This document shows, piece by piece, positions 1-9,199 of a stretch of DNA of 64,000 nt (position 1 is the first letter of the stretch; the number at the start of each line of letters is the position of its first letter). Source of the stretch: Pandoraea pnomenusa (GTDB lineage Bacteria > Pseudomonadota > Gammaproteobacteria > Burkholderiales > Burkholderiaceae); the NCBI RefSeq assembly GCF_000767615.3, contig NZ_CP009553.3:2046001-2110000 (forward strand). Direction: 5' to 3'. The notes below the pieces were generated by a model. That model saw nothing but the letters and a program-made list of their open reading frames with translations. It was not told the DNA's origin and searched no databases. The position numbers were made by a program, and so were the translations under genes.

Positions 1-2
1 CC

Positions 3-1097
3 ATCGTGCTCGCCGGCGGTGCGCAGGAGCGGCCGTTCCCGATTCCCGGCTGGACGCTGCCCGGCGTGATGGGCGTCGGGGCTGCGCAAACGCTGCTCAA
101 GGCCTCGGCACTCGTGCCGGACACGCCTGCCGTACTGGCGGGATGCGGGCCGCTCCTTTACCTGTTCGCGTGGCAACTGATCAACGCGGGCGTGCCCGTG
201 CGGGCCATTCTCGACACGGCGCAGGCCGGCGGCCGACGCGAGGCGCTGCGTCATGCCGGCGGTGCGCTCAAGGCGCCGTCGTACCTCATGAAGGGCTTCA
301 AACTGCTGCGCGCGATCCGCGCGGCGGGCGTGCAGCACGTGAAGCATGTCGAGTCGCTGCGCGTGAACGGAACGCAGCGGGCCGAGAGCATCGAGTATGT
401 CGCGGGCGGGCGAACGCTGCGAATCGACACCTCGCTGGTGCTGTTGCATCAGGGCGTGATTCCGAACACGCAGGTCACCCGTTCCATCGGTTGCGAACAC
501 CTGTGGGACGAGGCGCAGTTGTGCTGGCGTCCGGAGACGGACGCCTGGGGCGAGACGAGCCTGCCGGGCATTTTCGTGGCAGGCGACGGCGCGGGCATCT
601 CGGGCGCGCTGGCCGCGGAGCCGTCCGGGCGACTGGCCGCGATCCAGGCCGCCGTGAAGCTCGGCAAGCTCGACGGGGCGAAGCGCGACTCGCGTGCGCT
701 GACCCTGCGTCGCGAGCTGGCCTCGCACACCGCCATTCGCCCGTTCCTCGACGCGCTTTATCGTCCGGCAGACAGCTTCCGTGTGCCGCCCGACGACAGC
801 ACGATCGTGTGCCGATGCGAGGAGGTGACGGCGGGCGACGTGCGGCGAATGGCGAAGCTCGGCTGCGTTGGCCCGAATCAGACGAAGACATTCTCGCGAT
901 GCGGCATGGGACCGTGCCAGGGCCGCTTCTGCGGTCTGACAGTGGCCGAATTGCTGGCGCAGTCGCAGGGATGCGCGGTGCCCGACGTGGGCTATTACCG
1001 CATTCGTCCGCCGATCAAGCCGGTAACGCTCGGCGAGCTGGCCGTGGCGGTCGACGCGCCCGAGTTCCTGAGCGAGCGGGCAGGTTTCCCCAAGTAA
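3..1097 (+). CDS. FAD/NAD(P)-binding oxidoreductase with BFD-like [2Fe-2S] domain (HcnB/OoxA-like), 5' partial
   Basis: The gene enters from the left edge, so its start and probably the N-terminal FAD-binding Rossmann motif are missing. The visible part is about 364 codons. It has a second nucleotide-binding stretch (VLAGCGPLLYLFAW), an FAD-domain closing segment (LPGIFVAGDGAG) and a C-terminal BFD-type [2Fe-2S] domain with cysteines in CRCEEV and in CGMGPCQGRFC. This layout is known for the alpha or B subunits of octopine/nopaline oxidase, hydrogen cyanide synthase HcnB and hydroxyproline or D-amino-acid dehydrogenase complexes, which oxidise an amine to an imine. A RidA gene follows after 58 bp, which fits an imine-producing enzyme. 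The true substrate cannot be read from the sequence. Confidence 0.85.
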   Translation: MVLAGGAQERPFPIPGWTLPGVMGVGAAQTLLKASALVPDTPAVLAGCGPLLYLFAWQLINAGVPVRAILDTAQAGGRREALRHAGGALKAPSYLMKGFKLLRAIRAAGVQHVKHVESLRVNGTQRAESIEYVAGGRTLRIDTSLVLLHQGVIPNTQVTRSIGCEHLWDEAQLCWRPETDAWGETSLPGIFVAGDGAGISGALAAEPSGRLAAIQAAVKLGKLDGAKRDSRALTLRRELASHTAIRPFLDALYRPADSFRVPPDDSTIVCRCEEVTAGDVRRMAKLGCVGPNQTKTFSRCGMGPCQGRFCGLTVAELLAQSQGCAVPDVGYYRIRPPIKPVTLGELAVAVDAPEFLSERAGFPK

Positions 1098-1155
1098 GCG
1101 ATGCGGCGTGGCCGCCGCGCGCTTACGCTTTTTATTCTTTCTGGAGATGTAGTCA

Positions 1156-1512
1156 ATGAGCGATATTCAGCGCCATCATACGAACGCACGGATGAGCCGT
1201 GTCGTGGTGCATAACGGTACGGTGTACATCGGCGGCCAGACGGCGGACGATCGCAACCAGGACATCACGGGCCAGACGCAACAGGTGCTGGCGAAGATCG
1301 ACGGCTATCTGAAGGACGCGGGCATCGACAAGTCGCGTCTGCTCTCGGCGCAGGTGTGGCTCAAGGATATCGAATCGGACTTCGCGGGCATGAACGCCGT
1401 GTGGGACGCGTGGACGAGCCCCGGCAATACGCCCACACGTGCGACGGTGGAGTCGCGTCTCGCGGCACCGGACCTGCTGGTCGAAATTGCCGTGATCGCC
1501 GCGGCGAAGTAA
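1156..1512 (+). CDS. RidA family reactive intermediate/imine deaminase
   Basis: The 118-residue product matches the usual length of the YjgF/YER057c/UK114 family, cytosolic trimers that hydrolyse reactive enamines and imines to ketones plus ammonia. The C-terminal signature is present: an arginine in PTRATVES that in the family holds the substrate carboxylate, then LVEIAVIAA. A Shine-Dalgarno-like ctggag lies 9 bases before the ATG. It follows the flavoprotein gene on the same strand and a hairpin terminator ends the unit, so the two probably act together: the dehydrogenase makes an imine and RidA clears it. The family assignment is firm; the in vivo substrate is inferred. Confidence 0.92.
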   Translation: MSDIQRHHTNARMSRVVVHNGTVYIGGQTADDRNQDITGQTQQVLAKIDGYLKDAGIDKSRLLSAQVWLKDIESDFAGMNAVWDAWTSPGNTPTRATVESRLAAPDLLVEIAVIAAAK

Positions 1513-1543
1513 GAGGGCAGACGCATCATCGATGCGTTGCCGG

Positions 1544-1571
1544 GCCCGCAGCCACCTGCGGGCTTTTTTTC
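1544..1571 (+). terminator. Rho-independent terminator after ridA
   Basis: An 8-bp perfect stem (GCCCGCAG / CTGCGGGC) with a 4-base loop is followed directly by seven T residues. It lies 31 bases downstream of the ridA stop codon and closes the oxidoreductase-ridA unit. Confidence 0.88.
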
Positions 1572-1657
1572 GCATGGTGCCGCGCGGCGCCGGGGCGAGC
1601 GCGCCGTCGGCGGCGCCCGAAGGGCAGGCAAGAAGCGCTGGGGCGAGGCCTCGTCCG

Positions 1658-2329
1658 CTACATCCCGAATTCGCGAAGGCCTTCCAGGTCGAGAATCGTC
1701 AGGACACCGTAATCCACCTTCACGAGCCCGGCCTGCTCCAGCACCTTGAGCGCGAGGTTGACCCGCTGGCGCGACACCCCCGCCAGATAGCTAAGCTCCT
1801 CCTGTGAAATCTGGACCGTATTGTCGTCGGACGGATACAGGTTCGGGTTGAACATCGACGACAGCGAGCGCGCCACGCGCGCGTCGGTGTCGAGCAGGCG
1901 CTCGTGTTCCACGGCCGCGATGAACTGGCCGAGGCGCTCGTTGAGTTGAAGCGTCAGGAAACGGTTGAACGGGATGCTCGTGTCGAGCAGCCAGTCGAAC
2001 GTGGCAATCGGCATGTGCGCCACGACCGAGTCGCGCAACGCCATCACGTCGTACTTGCGGTTCTCGCGCTTGAGCACCGACCCTTCGCCGAACCACGCAC
2101 CGGCCGGCACGCCGGTGAACGTCACGGACTTGCCGCTCGCGGAGGCCGTCGCAATCTTCACCAGTCCTTCGATGACACCGAACCAGGCGTGCGACGGGTC
2201 ACCCTTGCGACACACATACGCACCGCTCTCCACCGGCCGCACCTGAATTTCGGCGACCACGCGCCGGCGCTGCTCCGGTGTCAGTCCTTGCGCCCATGCG
2301 CTGCGCTGCAGCAGGGTTTCGAGTGACAT
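1658..2329 (-). CDS. Crp/Fnr family transcriptional regulator
   Basis: The 223-residue product has an N-terminal cyclic-nucleotide-binding-type beta barrel (roughly residues 15-125, with GEGSVLKR in the position of the phosphate-binding cassette) and a C-terminal winged helix-turn-helix (ISQEELSYLAGVSRQRV). No cysteine cluster of the FNR Fe-S type is seen. I chose the ATG at 2329 because AAGGGAAAG stands 7 bases upstream; an in-frame start 12 codons earlier has no such site. The gene is divergent from the acyl-CoA ligase/ABC operon across 327 bp, so it is the likely regulator of that operon. The effector is unknown. Confidence 0.9.
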   Translation of the reverse strand: MSLETLLQRSAWAQGLTPEQRRRVVAEIQVRPVESGAYVCRKGDPSHAWFGVIEGLVKIATASASGKSVTFTGVPAGAWFGEGSVLKRENRKYDVMALRDSVVAHMPIATFDWLLDTSIPFNRFLTLQLNERLGQFIAAVEHERLLDTDARVARSLSSMFNPNLYPSDDNTVQISQEELSYLAGVSRQRVNLALKVLEQAGLVKVDYGVLTILDLEGLREFGM

Positions 2330-2347
2330 ATAGGGACTTTCCCTTGA

Positions 2348-2365
2348 TTGTCGTCCTGGTGACAA
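2348..2365. promoter_or_regulatory. Possible Crp/Fnr-type operator in the divergent intergenic region
   Basis: An 18-bp inverted repeat, TTGTC-N8-GACAA, starts 19 bases upstream of the chosen regulator start. Its size and symmetry resemble Crp/Fnr-family sites, so autoregulation is plausible, but it is not a canonical FNR (TTGAT-N4-ATCAA) or CRP box. The remaining part of the 327-bp gap (2330-2656) holds a TATAGA box at 2455-2460 without a convincing -35 element; I see nothing else in it. Confidence 0.3.
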
Positions 2366-2656
2366 ATCCGCCGTGGGTCATGAGGTATCTTCGCCTTGCC
2401 CGATGACGGCCTGGCCCACCCTCATGACGCTGCCGTACGGCGCCGAGGCACCAGTATAGAAGCTGCCCGCCGCCGGGCATAGCCGTCGCCGAAATCGCAG
2501 TCTGCGTCAGATCAATTCGAATCGAAGAGGTGTCGACCACAGACGCCCACAGCGTTAGGGATGCGTGCCTGAAAGCCTCACATGCACGCGCGCCGACCGA
2601 GCCACGCCACTCCCCCTCGACGAGCGTCGAATGGTGGCGAGACACAGGAGACAGGC

Positions 2657-4630
2657 ATGCAGGAGCGGACCACCTTTCCGCGGTTGTTGCTGGCGCACGC
2701 CGCAACGCGCGGCACCCGCACGGCGTATCGGGAAAAAGATCTGGGAATCTGGCAGTGTTGGAGCTGGCAGGAAGCCGCACACGAAGTTCGCATGCTGGCG
2801 TGCGCGCTGGCCGCCGCCGGCTTCCGTCGCGGCGACAATCTCGCCATCGTGGGCAACAATCGCGTGCGTTTGTACTGGGCCATGACGGCCGCGCAAGCGC
2901 TCGGCGGTGTGGCCGTACCGCTGTACCAGGACGCGGTCGCCGCCGAAATGGTGCACGTCCTCCAGGATGCCGAGATCGATTTCGCCATCGTCGAAGATCA
3001 GGAGCAGGTCGACAAGTTGCTGGAACTGCGCGATCAGGTGCCGCGGCTGTCGAACATCATCTACGAAGACCCGCGAGGCCTGCGCGGCTATGACGCCCCG
3101 GGTTTGCGCGCCTACGAAGCCGCGCTCGAGCAGGGGCGCGAGTTCAACGCGCGGCATCCCCGCTTTTTCGACGACGCGGTGGCCGCCGGCGATCCCGACG
3201 ACACCGCCACCATCCTTTACACCTCGGGCACGACCGGCAAGCCCAAGGGGGTGTGCCATTCGCATGCGGGGCTCATCGGTGCGGCGTATCACGGCAGCAC
3301 CTTCGATCGGCTCGGCCCGGGCGACGAAGTGCTGTCCTATCTGCCGATGGCGTGGGTCGGGGATCATCTCTTCTCGTATGCGCAGGCGCTCGTGGCGGGT
3401 TTCACCGTCAATTGCCCCGAGTCGCCCGACACGATCGCCACCGACATGCGCGAGATCGGCCCGACCTACTACTTCGCGCCGCCGCGGGTCTATGAGAACG
3501 TGCTCACGCAAGTGATGATCCGCATGGAAGACGCGAGTGGCCTCAAGCGCAGGATGTTCTCGCACTTCATGGACGTGGCCAACCGTTGCGGCGCGGCGGT
3601 GCTCGACCGCCGTCCGGTCGCGCTGCTCGATCGCGTTCAGTACGCGATCGGCAATCTCTGCGTGTATGGCCCGCTTCGCAACACGCTCGGCATGAGCCGG
3701 ATTCGCACCGCCTACACGGCGGGCGAGGCCATCGGCCCCGATCTGTTTCGCTTCTATCGCGCCATCGGCGTGAACCTCAAGCAGTTCTACGGGCAGACGG
3801 AGACGTGCGCATACGTCTGCCTGCAACCGGATCGTCAGGTGCGATTCGACAGCGTCGGCCCGGTCGCCCCGGGCATGGAAATCAGGATCGGGGAGAGCGG
3901 CGAGGTGCTGGTGCGCGGCGTGGGACTGCTCAAGGCGTACTACAAGCGCCCCGACGCCACGCGCGAGGCGCTGGACGACGACGGCTATTTCCGCACGGGC
4001 GATGCCGGCATCATCGACGACGACGGCCACCTGCGCATCATCGATCGCGCCAAGGACGTCGGCAAGCTCGCCTGCGGCTCGCTCTTCGCACCGAAGTACA
4101 TCGAGAACAAGCTCAAGTTCTTCTCCTACATCAAGGAGGCGGTGGCGTTCGGCGACGGACGCGACGGCGTTTGCGCCTTCATCAATATCGACTTTGACGC
4201 CGTGGGCAACTGGGCGGAGCGGCAGAACCTCGCTTACGCCGGCTACATCGACCTGGCTACCCATGCCCGCGTGGCCGAGCTGATCCTCGGTTGCGTGGAA
4301 TCCGTGAACGCCGATCTCGCCCGGGAAGCCGCCTTTTCATCCGCGCAGATTCAGCGCTTCGTGATCCTGCATAAGGAACTCGATCCCGATGACGACGAGC
4401 TCACTCGCACGCGCAAGGTGCGACGCGCATTCATCGCCCAGAAGTACGAGGTACTGGTCGATGCGTTCTATTCCGGCAAGTCGACGCAGTTCATCGAAAC
4501 GCGCGTGAAGTTCGAGGACGGACGCGAGGGCAGCGTGAGCGCCACGCTCGCGATTCATCCGGCGCGCGTGATCGGCGCCCGGGCCCCCGTCGACGATCCT
4601 GCGCCTGTGAAGTTGCGCTGCGCGGCCTGA
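2657..4630 (+). CDS. AMP-forming long-chain-type acyl-CoA synthetase (FadD15/ACSL-like)
   Basis: This member of the adenylate-forming family (657 residues) activates a carboxylic acid with ATP to the acyl-AMP and then the CoA thioester. The phosphate-binding P-loop TSGTTGKPKGV is near residue 190, FYGQTETC is the A5-type motif, and GYFRTGDAG contains the ribose-binding aspartate. The start at 2657 is preceded by caggag at 6 bases; the frame is open further upstream but without a ribosome site. It is the first gene of an operon with a full LIV-type ABC importer and a second ligase, so it probably traps the imported acid as a CoA ester. The exact acid (fatty or aromatic) cannot be told. Confidence 0.88.
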   Translation: MQERTTFPRLLLAHAATRGTRTAYREKDLGIWQCWSWQEAAHEVRMLACALAAAGFRRGDNLAIVGNNRVRLYWAMTAAQALGGVAVPLYQDAVAAEMVHVLQDAEIDFAIVEDQEQVDKLLELRDQVPRLSNIIYEDPRGLRGYDAPGLRAYEAALEQGREFNARHPRFFDDAVAAGDPDDTATILYTSGTTGKPKGVCHSHAGLIGAAYHGSTFDRLGPGDEVLSYLPMAWVGDHLFSYAQALVAGFTVNCPESPDTIATDMREIGPTYYFAPPRVYENVLTQVMIRMEDASGLKRRMFSHFMDVANRCGAAVLDRRPVALLDRVQYAIGNLCVYGPLRNTLGMSRIRTAYTAGEAIGPDLFRFYRAIGVNLKQFYGQTETCAYVCLQPDRQVRFDSVGPVAPGMEIRIGESGEVLVRGVGLLKAYYKRPDATREALDDDGYFRTGDAGIIDDDGHLRIIDRAKDVGKLACGSLFAPKYIENKLKFFSYIKEAVAFGDGRDGVCAFINIDFDAVGNWAERQNLAYAGYIDLATHARVAELILGCVESVNADLAREAAFSSAQIQRFVILHKELDPDDDELTRTRKVRRAFIAQKYEVLVDAFYSGKSTQFIETRVKFEDGREGSVSATLAIHPARVIGARAPVDDPAPVKLRCAA

Positions 4631-4696
4631 CGCTTTCGCGATGTCGCATCGACCGAACCCGCTCCGGTTTCATCCCGGCACACTGCAGGAGATGGC

Positions 4697-5503
4697 ATGA
4701 AGGACAACCGCAAGACCGGCGACGTATTGCTCGATTTGCAGCACATCAGCCTGTCGTTTGGTGGCGTCAAGGCGCTCACGGACATTTCGTTCGACGTTCG
4801 CGAGCACGAGATCCGCGCGATCATCGGCCCGAACGGCGCGGGCAAGAGCTCGATGCTCAATGTGATCAACGGCGTGTATCACCCGCAGCAAGGCGCGATC
4901 GTCTTTCGCGGCAAGCCGCGCCAGCGCATGCACCCAACCTCGGCGGCCCGCCACGGCGTGGCCCGCACTTTCCAGAACATCGCCCTGTTCAAGGGCATGA
5001 CCGTGCTCGACAACATCATGACGGGGCGAAACACCCGCATGCGCGCCGGGTTGCTCGCCAGCGCCATCTGGTGGGGCAAGGCGCGCGAGGAAGAGATGGC
5101 GAACCGCGCCAAGGTCGAAGAGATCATCGACTTTCTCGAGATCCAGCACATCCGCAAGACCCCGGTGGGGCGTCTGCCGTACGGCCTGCAAAAGCGCGTA
5201 GAACTGGCGCGCGCGTTGGCCGCCGAGCCCGAATTGCTGCTGCTCGACGAGCCCATGGCGGGCATGAACCTCGAAGAGAAGCGAGACATGTGCCGCTTCA
5301 TTCTGGAAGTCAACGAAGAGTTCGGCACGACCATTGTGCTGATCGAGCACGACATGGGCGTGGTGATGGATATCTCGGATCGCGTGGTGGTGCTCGACTA
5401 CGGGAAGAAGATCGGTGACGGCTCGCCCGACGAGGTGCGGTCGGATCCTGAAGTCATTCGCGCCTATCTCGGTGCCGCGCACGGCCAGCCGGCCGCCGCC
5501 TGA
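4697..5503 (+). CDS. Branched-chain-type ABC transporter ATPase (LivG-like)
   Basis: This 268-residue ATPase shows Walker A GPNGAGKSS near residue 45, the LivG-type signature LPYGLQKRVELARAL near residue 160, Walker B LLLLDEPMAGM near residue 180 and the H-loop in VLIEHDMG. It energises import by the HAAT (hydrophobic amino acid and amide/carboxylate) class of ABC systems. It lies 66 bases behind the acyl-CoA ligase and ahead of two permeases. The stretch after it (5504-5639) holds only a short partial duplication around gcaggagcca. Confidence 0.95.
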   Translation: MKDNRKTGDVLLDLQHISLSFGGVKALTDISFDVREHEIRAIIGPNGAGKSSMLNVINGVYHPQQGAIVFRGKPRQRMHPTSAARHGVARTFQNIALFKGMTVLDNIMTGRNTRMRAGLLASAIWWGKAREEEMANRAKVEEIIDFLEIQHIRKTPVGRLPYGLQKRVELARALAAEPELLLLDEPMAGMNLEEKRDMCRFILEVNEEFGTTIVLIEHDMGVVMDISDRVVVLDYGKKIGDGSPDEVRSDPEVIRAYLGAAHGQPAAA

Positions 5504-5639
5504 GACGAATCGGGAAAAGTGGCGCCAAGCGCAAGCGGGGGGGAATCCGGAAGCAACGAAGCAGGAGCCAGGCAGGAGCCAAGCGGGTACCGCCCGCGTT
5601 GGGTGACGGCGCCGGGTGTGGGTAAATGGGGAGACATCG

Positions 5640-6554
5640 ATGCAGTTCTTTCTGGAAATTCTGATCGGCGGGTTGCTCTCCGGGGTGATGTACTCCCTGG
5701 TGGCGCTCGGCTTCGTGCTGATCTTCAAGGCGTCGGGCGTATTCAACTTCGCGCAGGGCGCGATGGTGTACTTCGCGGCGCTGTCCGTGGTCGGCCTCAT
5801 GGAGCGCGGGCTGCCACTGTGGGCCGCGGCCGTCGGGGCGTTTGCGGTGATGGTGCTCATGAGCGTGGCCACGGAGCGCTTTGTGCTGCGCAAGCTGGTG
5901 AACCAGTCGCCCATTACGCTCTTCATGGCGACCATCGGCCTGTCGTTCTTCCTCGAGGGGCTCGCACCGCTGCTGTGGGGCAACGAGGTGCGTCCGCTCT
6001 CGCTGGGCATCGTGGACGAGCCGATCGCGTCGATCCTGGATTCGACCGGCATCCTCGTGAGCCGCTTCGATCTGGCGGCCGCCGCGATCGCGGCGGTGCT
6101 CGTGGCGTTGCTCGCGCTGTTCTTCCGGGCCACCAGTATTGGCCGGGCGCTGCGCGCGGTGGCGGACGATCATCAGGCGGCGCTCTCGCTCGGCATTCCG
6201 CTGCAACGCATCTGGGTGGTGGTATGGAGCGTGTCGGGCTTCGTCGCGCTGGTCGCCGGCATGCTCTGGGGGTCGCGCAACGGCGTGCAGTTCGCGCTCA
6301 CGATGACGGCGCTCAAGGCCTTGCCCGTGCTGATTCTCGGCGGATTCACCTCGATTCCGGGCGCGATTGTCGGCGGGTTGATCATCGGTGCGGCCGAGAA
6401 GCTTGCCGAGATCTACGTGCCGCAACTGCTGCAAAGCCAGTTCGGCGGGAACTTCGGCGGCATCGAGGGCTGGTTCCCGTACGTGTTCGCGCTGCTGTTC
6501 CTGCTCGTTCGCCCGGAAGGGTTGTTCGGGGAGCGGCACATCGATCGCGTTTGA
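5640..6554 (+). CDS. Branched-chain-type ABC transporter permease (LivH-like)
   Basis: A very hydrophobic protein of 304 residues with about eight predicted membrane segments, typical of LivH inner-membrane permeases. The family pattern is visible at the N-terminus (LLSGVMYSLVALGFVLIFKA) and in the cytoplasmic coupling region (RALRAVADDHQAALSLGI). The start at 5640 has ggggag 6 bases upstream; eight extra codons before it are open but unsupported. It should pair with the LivM-like permease that follows after 45 bases. Confidence 0.94.
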   Translation: MQFFLEILIGGLLSGVMYSLVALGFVLIFKASGVFNFAQGAMVYFAALSVVGLMERGLPLWAAAVGAFAVMVLMSVATERFVLRKLVNQSPITLFMATIGLSFFLEGLAPLLWGNEVRPLSLGIVDEPIASILDSTGILVSRFDLAAAAIAAVLVALLALFFRATSIGRALRAVADDHQAALSLGIPLQRIWVVVWSVSGFVALVAGMLWGSRNGVQFALTMTALKALPVLILGGFTSIPGAIVGGLIIGAAEKLAEIYVPQLLQSQFGGNFGGIEGWFPYVFALLFLLVRPEGLFGERHIDRV

Positions 6555-6599
6555 TCGCCGACATCGACCACGCATCAGCCAATATCGCAGGGGCCAGAC

Positions 6600-7676
6600 A
6601 TGTTTTATCGCGAAGCGGGGCAGTTCAAGACCTCATATGAAGCGGATAGCCAGATTTTCCCGATCCGGCAGGACCGGCTGACCGTCGGCGCGTTGCTGGC
6701 GGTGGCGTTTGGCGTGCTGCCGTGGATTGCCTCGGAATATTGGCTCACGGCCATTCTCGTGCCCTTCCTCGTGTTCTCGCTCGCGGCGCTGGGGCTGAAC
6801 ATCCTCACCGGGTATGCGGGACAGTTGTCGCTCGGCACGGCGGCGTTCATGGCGGTGGGGGCTTACGCGTCGTATAACTTCCAGTTGCGTATCGAGGGCA
6901 TGCCGATTCTGGCCTCGTTCGCGCTGGGCGGGGTCTGCGCGGCGCTGGTGGGCATTGCGTTCGGCCTGCCGTCGCTGCGCATCAAGGGGTTCTATCTGGC
7001 CGTCGCCACGCTCGCCGCGCAGTTCTTCGTGCTCTGGGTGCTGACGAAATTCCCCTGGCTTTCCAACAACAGCTCGTCGGGGGTGATCACCGCGCAGAAG
7101 ATCTCTGTGTTCGGGTTCGACGTGGACACGCCGGTGCGCAAATACCTCTTCGTGCTGGGCGTGGTCACGCTCATGGCGCTCGTGGCGAAGAATCTGGTGC
7201 GCTCGCACATCGGTCGCGCCTGGATGGCGGTGCGCGACATGGACGTGGCGGCCGAGGTCATCGGCATTCCGCTCATGCGGGTGAAACTGCTGGCGTTCGC
7301 CGTGAGCTCGTTCTACTGCGGCGTGGCCGGCGCGCTCTACGCCTATTGCTATCTGGGCTCGGTCGAGCCGGATGGCTTTTCCCTCGACCTGTCGTTTCGC
7401 ATCCTGTTCATGATCATCATCGGCGGGGTGGGGAGCATTCTCGGCAGCTTTCTTGGCGCGGCCTTCATTCTGCTGCTGCCCATTCTGCTCGACAGCACCT
7501 TGCCTCCCGTTGCCGCATTCCTGCACTTGCCCTTTACCAACGCCACCGTCTCGCACATCCAGTTGATGATGTTCGGCGGTCTCATCATCTTTTTCCTGAT
7601 CGTCGAGCCGCACGGGCTGGCGCGGCTTTGGCAAATCGCCAAGGAGAAGCTGCGCATCTGGCCTTTCCCGCACTGA
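6600..7676 (+). CDS. Branched-chain-type ABC transporter permease (LivM-like)
   Basis: A 358-residue integral membrane protein of the LivM class: a hydrophilic N-terminal stretch of about 30 residues, then some nine hydrophobic segments. It carries the family features LNILTGYAGQLSLGTAAFMA and the coupling helix GRAWMAVRDMDVAAEVIGI. It forms the membrane channel with the preceding LivH-like protein. The ribosome site (caggggcc) is weak but close to the ATG. Confidence 0.94.
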   Translation: MFYREAGQFKTSYEADSQIFPIRQDRLTVGALLAVAFGVLPWIASEYWLTAILVPFLVFSLAALGLNILTGYAGQLSLGTAAFMAVGAYASYNFQLRIEGMPILASFALGGVCAALVGIAFGLPSLRIKGFYLAVATLAAQFFVLWVLTKFPWLSNNSSSGVITAQKISVFGFDVDTPVRKYLFVLGVVTLMALVAKNLVRSHIGRAWMAVRDMDVAAEVIGIPLMRVKLLAFAVSSFYCGVAGALYAYCYLGSVEPDGFSLDLSFRILFMIIIGGVGSILGSFLGAAFILLLPILLDSTLPPVAAFLHLPFTNATVSHIQLMMFGGLIIFFLIVEPHGLARLWQIAKEKLRIWPFPH

Positions 7677-7758
7677 AGTCCACCCGGACGGCGCGCGAGA
7701 CATCGCGTGTTGCCGGCGCACGTTTTGCCACAGATAAAACCACAGACGGAGACACAGC

Positions 7759-9084
7759 ATGAACACGAAACAGTTGACGGCATCGTTGGGCGTGGCGCTC
7801 GCGCTCGGCATGGGCGCGGCGGGCACGTCGCTCGCCCAGTCGAATGACCAGTTCATCGCACTCGCGGATTACCGCGTCGGTCCGTATGGCGCGAACGGTC
7901 AGTCGTTCTACGGCGGGTTCATCGACTATCTGCAGTACGTGAATATGAAAAACGGCGGTGTGAACGGTGTGAAGCTCACGTGGGAAGAGTGCGAGACCGA
8001 GTACAACAACGCCAAGGGCGTGGAGTGCTACGAGCGCCTCAAGGGCAAGAATCCGGTCACCAAGGGCACCGCATATCACACCATGGCCACCGGGATCTCA
8101 TATGCGCTGATCGACAAGACGGCCACCGACCAGGTGCCGCTCGTGATGATGGGCTACGGCCGCACCGACGCCGTGGACGGCTCCGTGTTCCCGTGGGCTT
8201 TCCCGCTGGTCACGACCTATCAGATGCAGGCGTCGGCCATCATCAAGTTCCTCGCCGACAAGAACGGCGGCTCGCTCGCCGGCAAGAAGATCGTCTACCT
8301 GTATCACGACTCGGCTTACGGCAAGGAGCCGATCGTGGCGATGCAGGCCGAATCGAAGATCCACAAATTCACCTTGGTGGAGATTCCGGTGGCGCATCCG
8401 GGCAATGAGCAGGGGGCGCAGTGGCTGCGCATTCGTCAGGAGAACCCCGACTACGTGGTCTTCTGGGGGTGGGGCGTAATGAACCAGACGGCGCTCAAGG
8501 CCGCGCAGAAGGTCGGCTATCCGCGCGAGAAGATCATCGGCAGCTGGTGGGCTGGCTCGGAGGAAGACACGATTCCCGCCGGTCCGGCCGCCAAGGGCTA
8601 CATGAGCGCCACGTGGAACGTGGCGGGCAAGCAGGTGCCGTTGATCGCCGACATCGAGAAGGTGGTCTACGGCGCGGGCAAGGGCAACATGCAGGACCCG
8701 TCGAAGGTGGGCTCGGTACTCTATAACCGGGGCGTGTCCGCCGCGGTCGCCACCGTCGAGGCGCTCAATACGGCGCAGAACAAGTTCGGCAAAGGCAAGG
8801 TGATGACGCCCGTGCAAGTGCGCTGGGCGTTCGAAAACCTGAATATCGACGCCGCCCGGCTCAAGGCGATCGGTGCGACCGGCCTGCTGCCCGACATCAA
8901 GACGAGCTGCGAGGATCACGAGGGCTCCGGGAAGGTTCGCATCCAGCAATGGGACGGCGCCAAGTGGGTCATGGTGTCCGACTGGATCGAGGGCAACCGC
9001 CGTCTGATTCACCCGCTGTTCGAGGCGTCGGCCAAGCAATATGCCAAGGAGAAGGGCATTACGCCGGCCTGCTACAAGATGTGA
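7759..9084 (+). CDS. Periplasmic substrate-binding protein of the LIV-type ABC importer
   Basis: A 441-residue type I periplasmic binding protein with a clear Sec signal peptide (MNTKQLTASLG, then a hydrophobic core, cleavage after SLAQ). The mature part begins DQFIALADYRVGPYG and shows the two-lobed Peripla_BP_6 pattern; a tryptophan-rich stretch (VVFWGWGVMN) sits in the second half. It is longer than LivJ/LivK (about 370 residues), as is usual for binding proteins of aromatic or fatty-acid-associated HAAT systems. It lies inside the ligase/ABC operon and decides its substrate, which I cannot name. Confidence 0.92.
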   Translation: MNTKQLTASLGVALALGMGAAGTSLAQSNDQFIALADYRVGPYGANGQSFYGGFIDYLQYVNMKNGGVNGVKLTWEECETEYNNAKGVECYERLKGKNPVTKGTAYHTMATGISYALIDKTATDQVPLVMMGYGRTDAVDGSVFPWAFPLVTTYQMQASAIIKFLADKNGGSLAGKKIVYLYHDSAYGKEPIVAMQAESKIHKFTLVEIPVAHPGNEQGAQWLRIRQENPDYVVFWGWGVMNQTALKAAQKVGYPREKIIGSWWAGSEEDTIPAGPAAKGYMSATWNVAGKQVPLIADIEKVVYGAGKGNMQDPSKVGSVLYNRGVSAAVATVEALNTAQNKFGKGKVMTPVQVRWAFENLNIDAARLKAIGATGLLPDIKTSCEDHEGSGKVRIQQWDGAKWVMVSDWIEGNRRLIHPLFEASAKQYAKEKGITPACYKM

Positions 9085-9199
9085 TCGACGTCGTCGCCCG
9101 CGCCGGCAGCGGGGCTGTGCACCACGGCGTGGGCGACGTGCGCGCGACAGGCAGGGTCGCCATCATCGGGACCCGGTGGCAACGATTTCGGAGTCAGGC

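Noticed and set aside
2555..4264. Long open frame (about 569 codons) antisense to the acyl-CoA ligase
   Set aside because: Its codons mirror the third-position GC bias of the ligase gene, the translation has no domain or motif, and it would overlap a well-supported gene entirely.
5560..5590. Partial duplication of gcaggagcca before the LivH-like gene
   Set aside because: Only two imperfect copies, easily explained by chance in purine-rich leader sequence.
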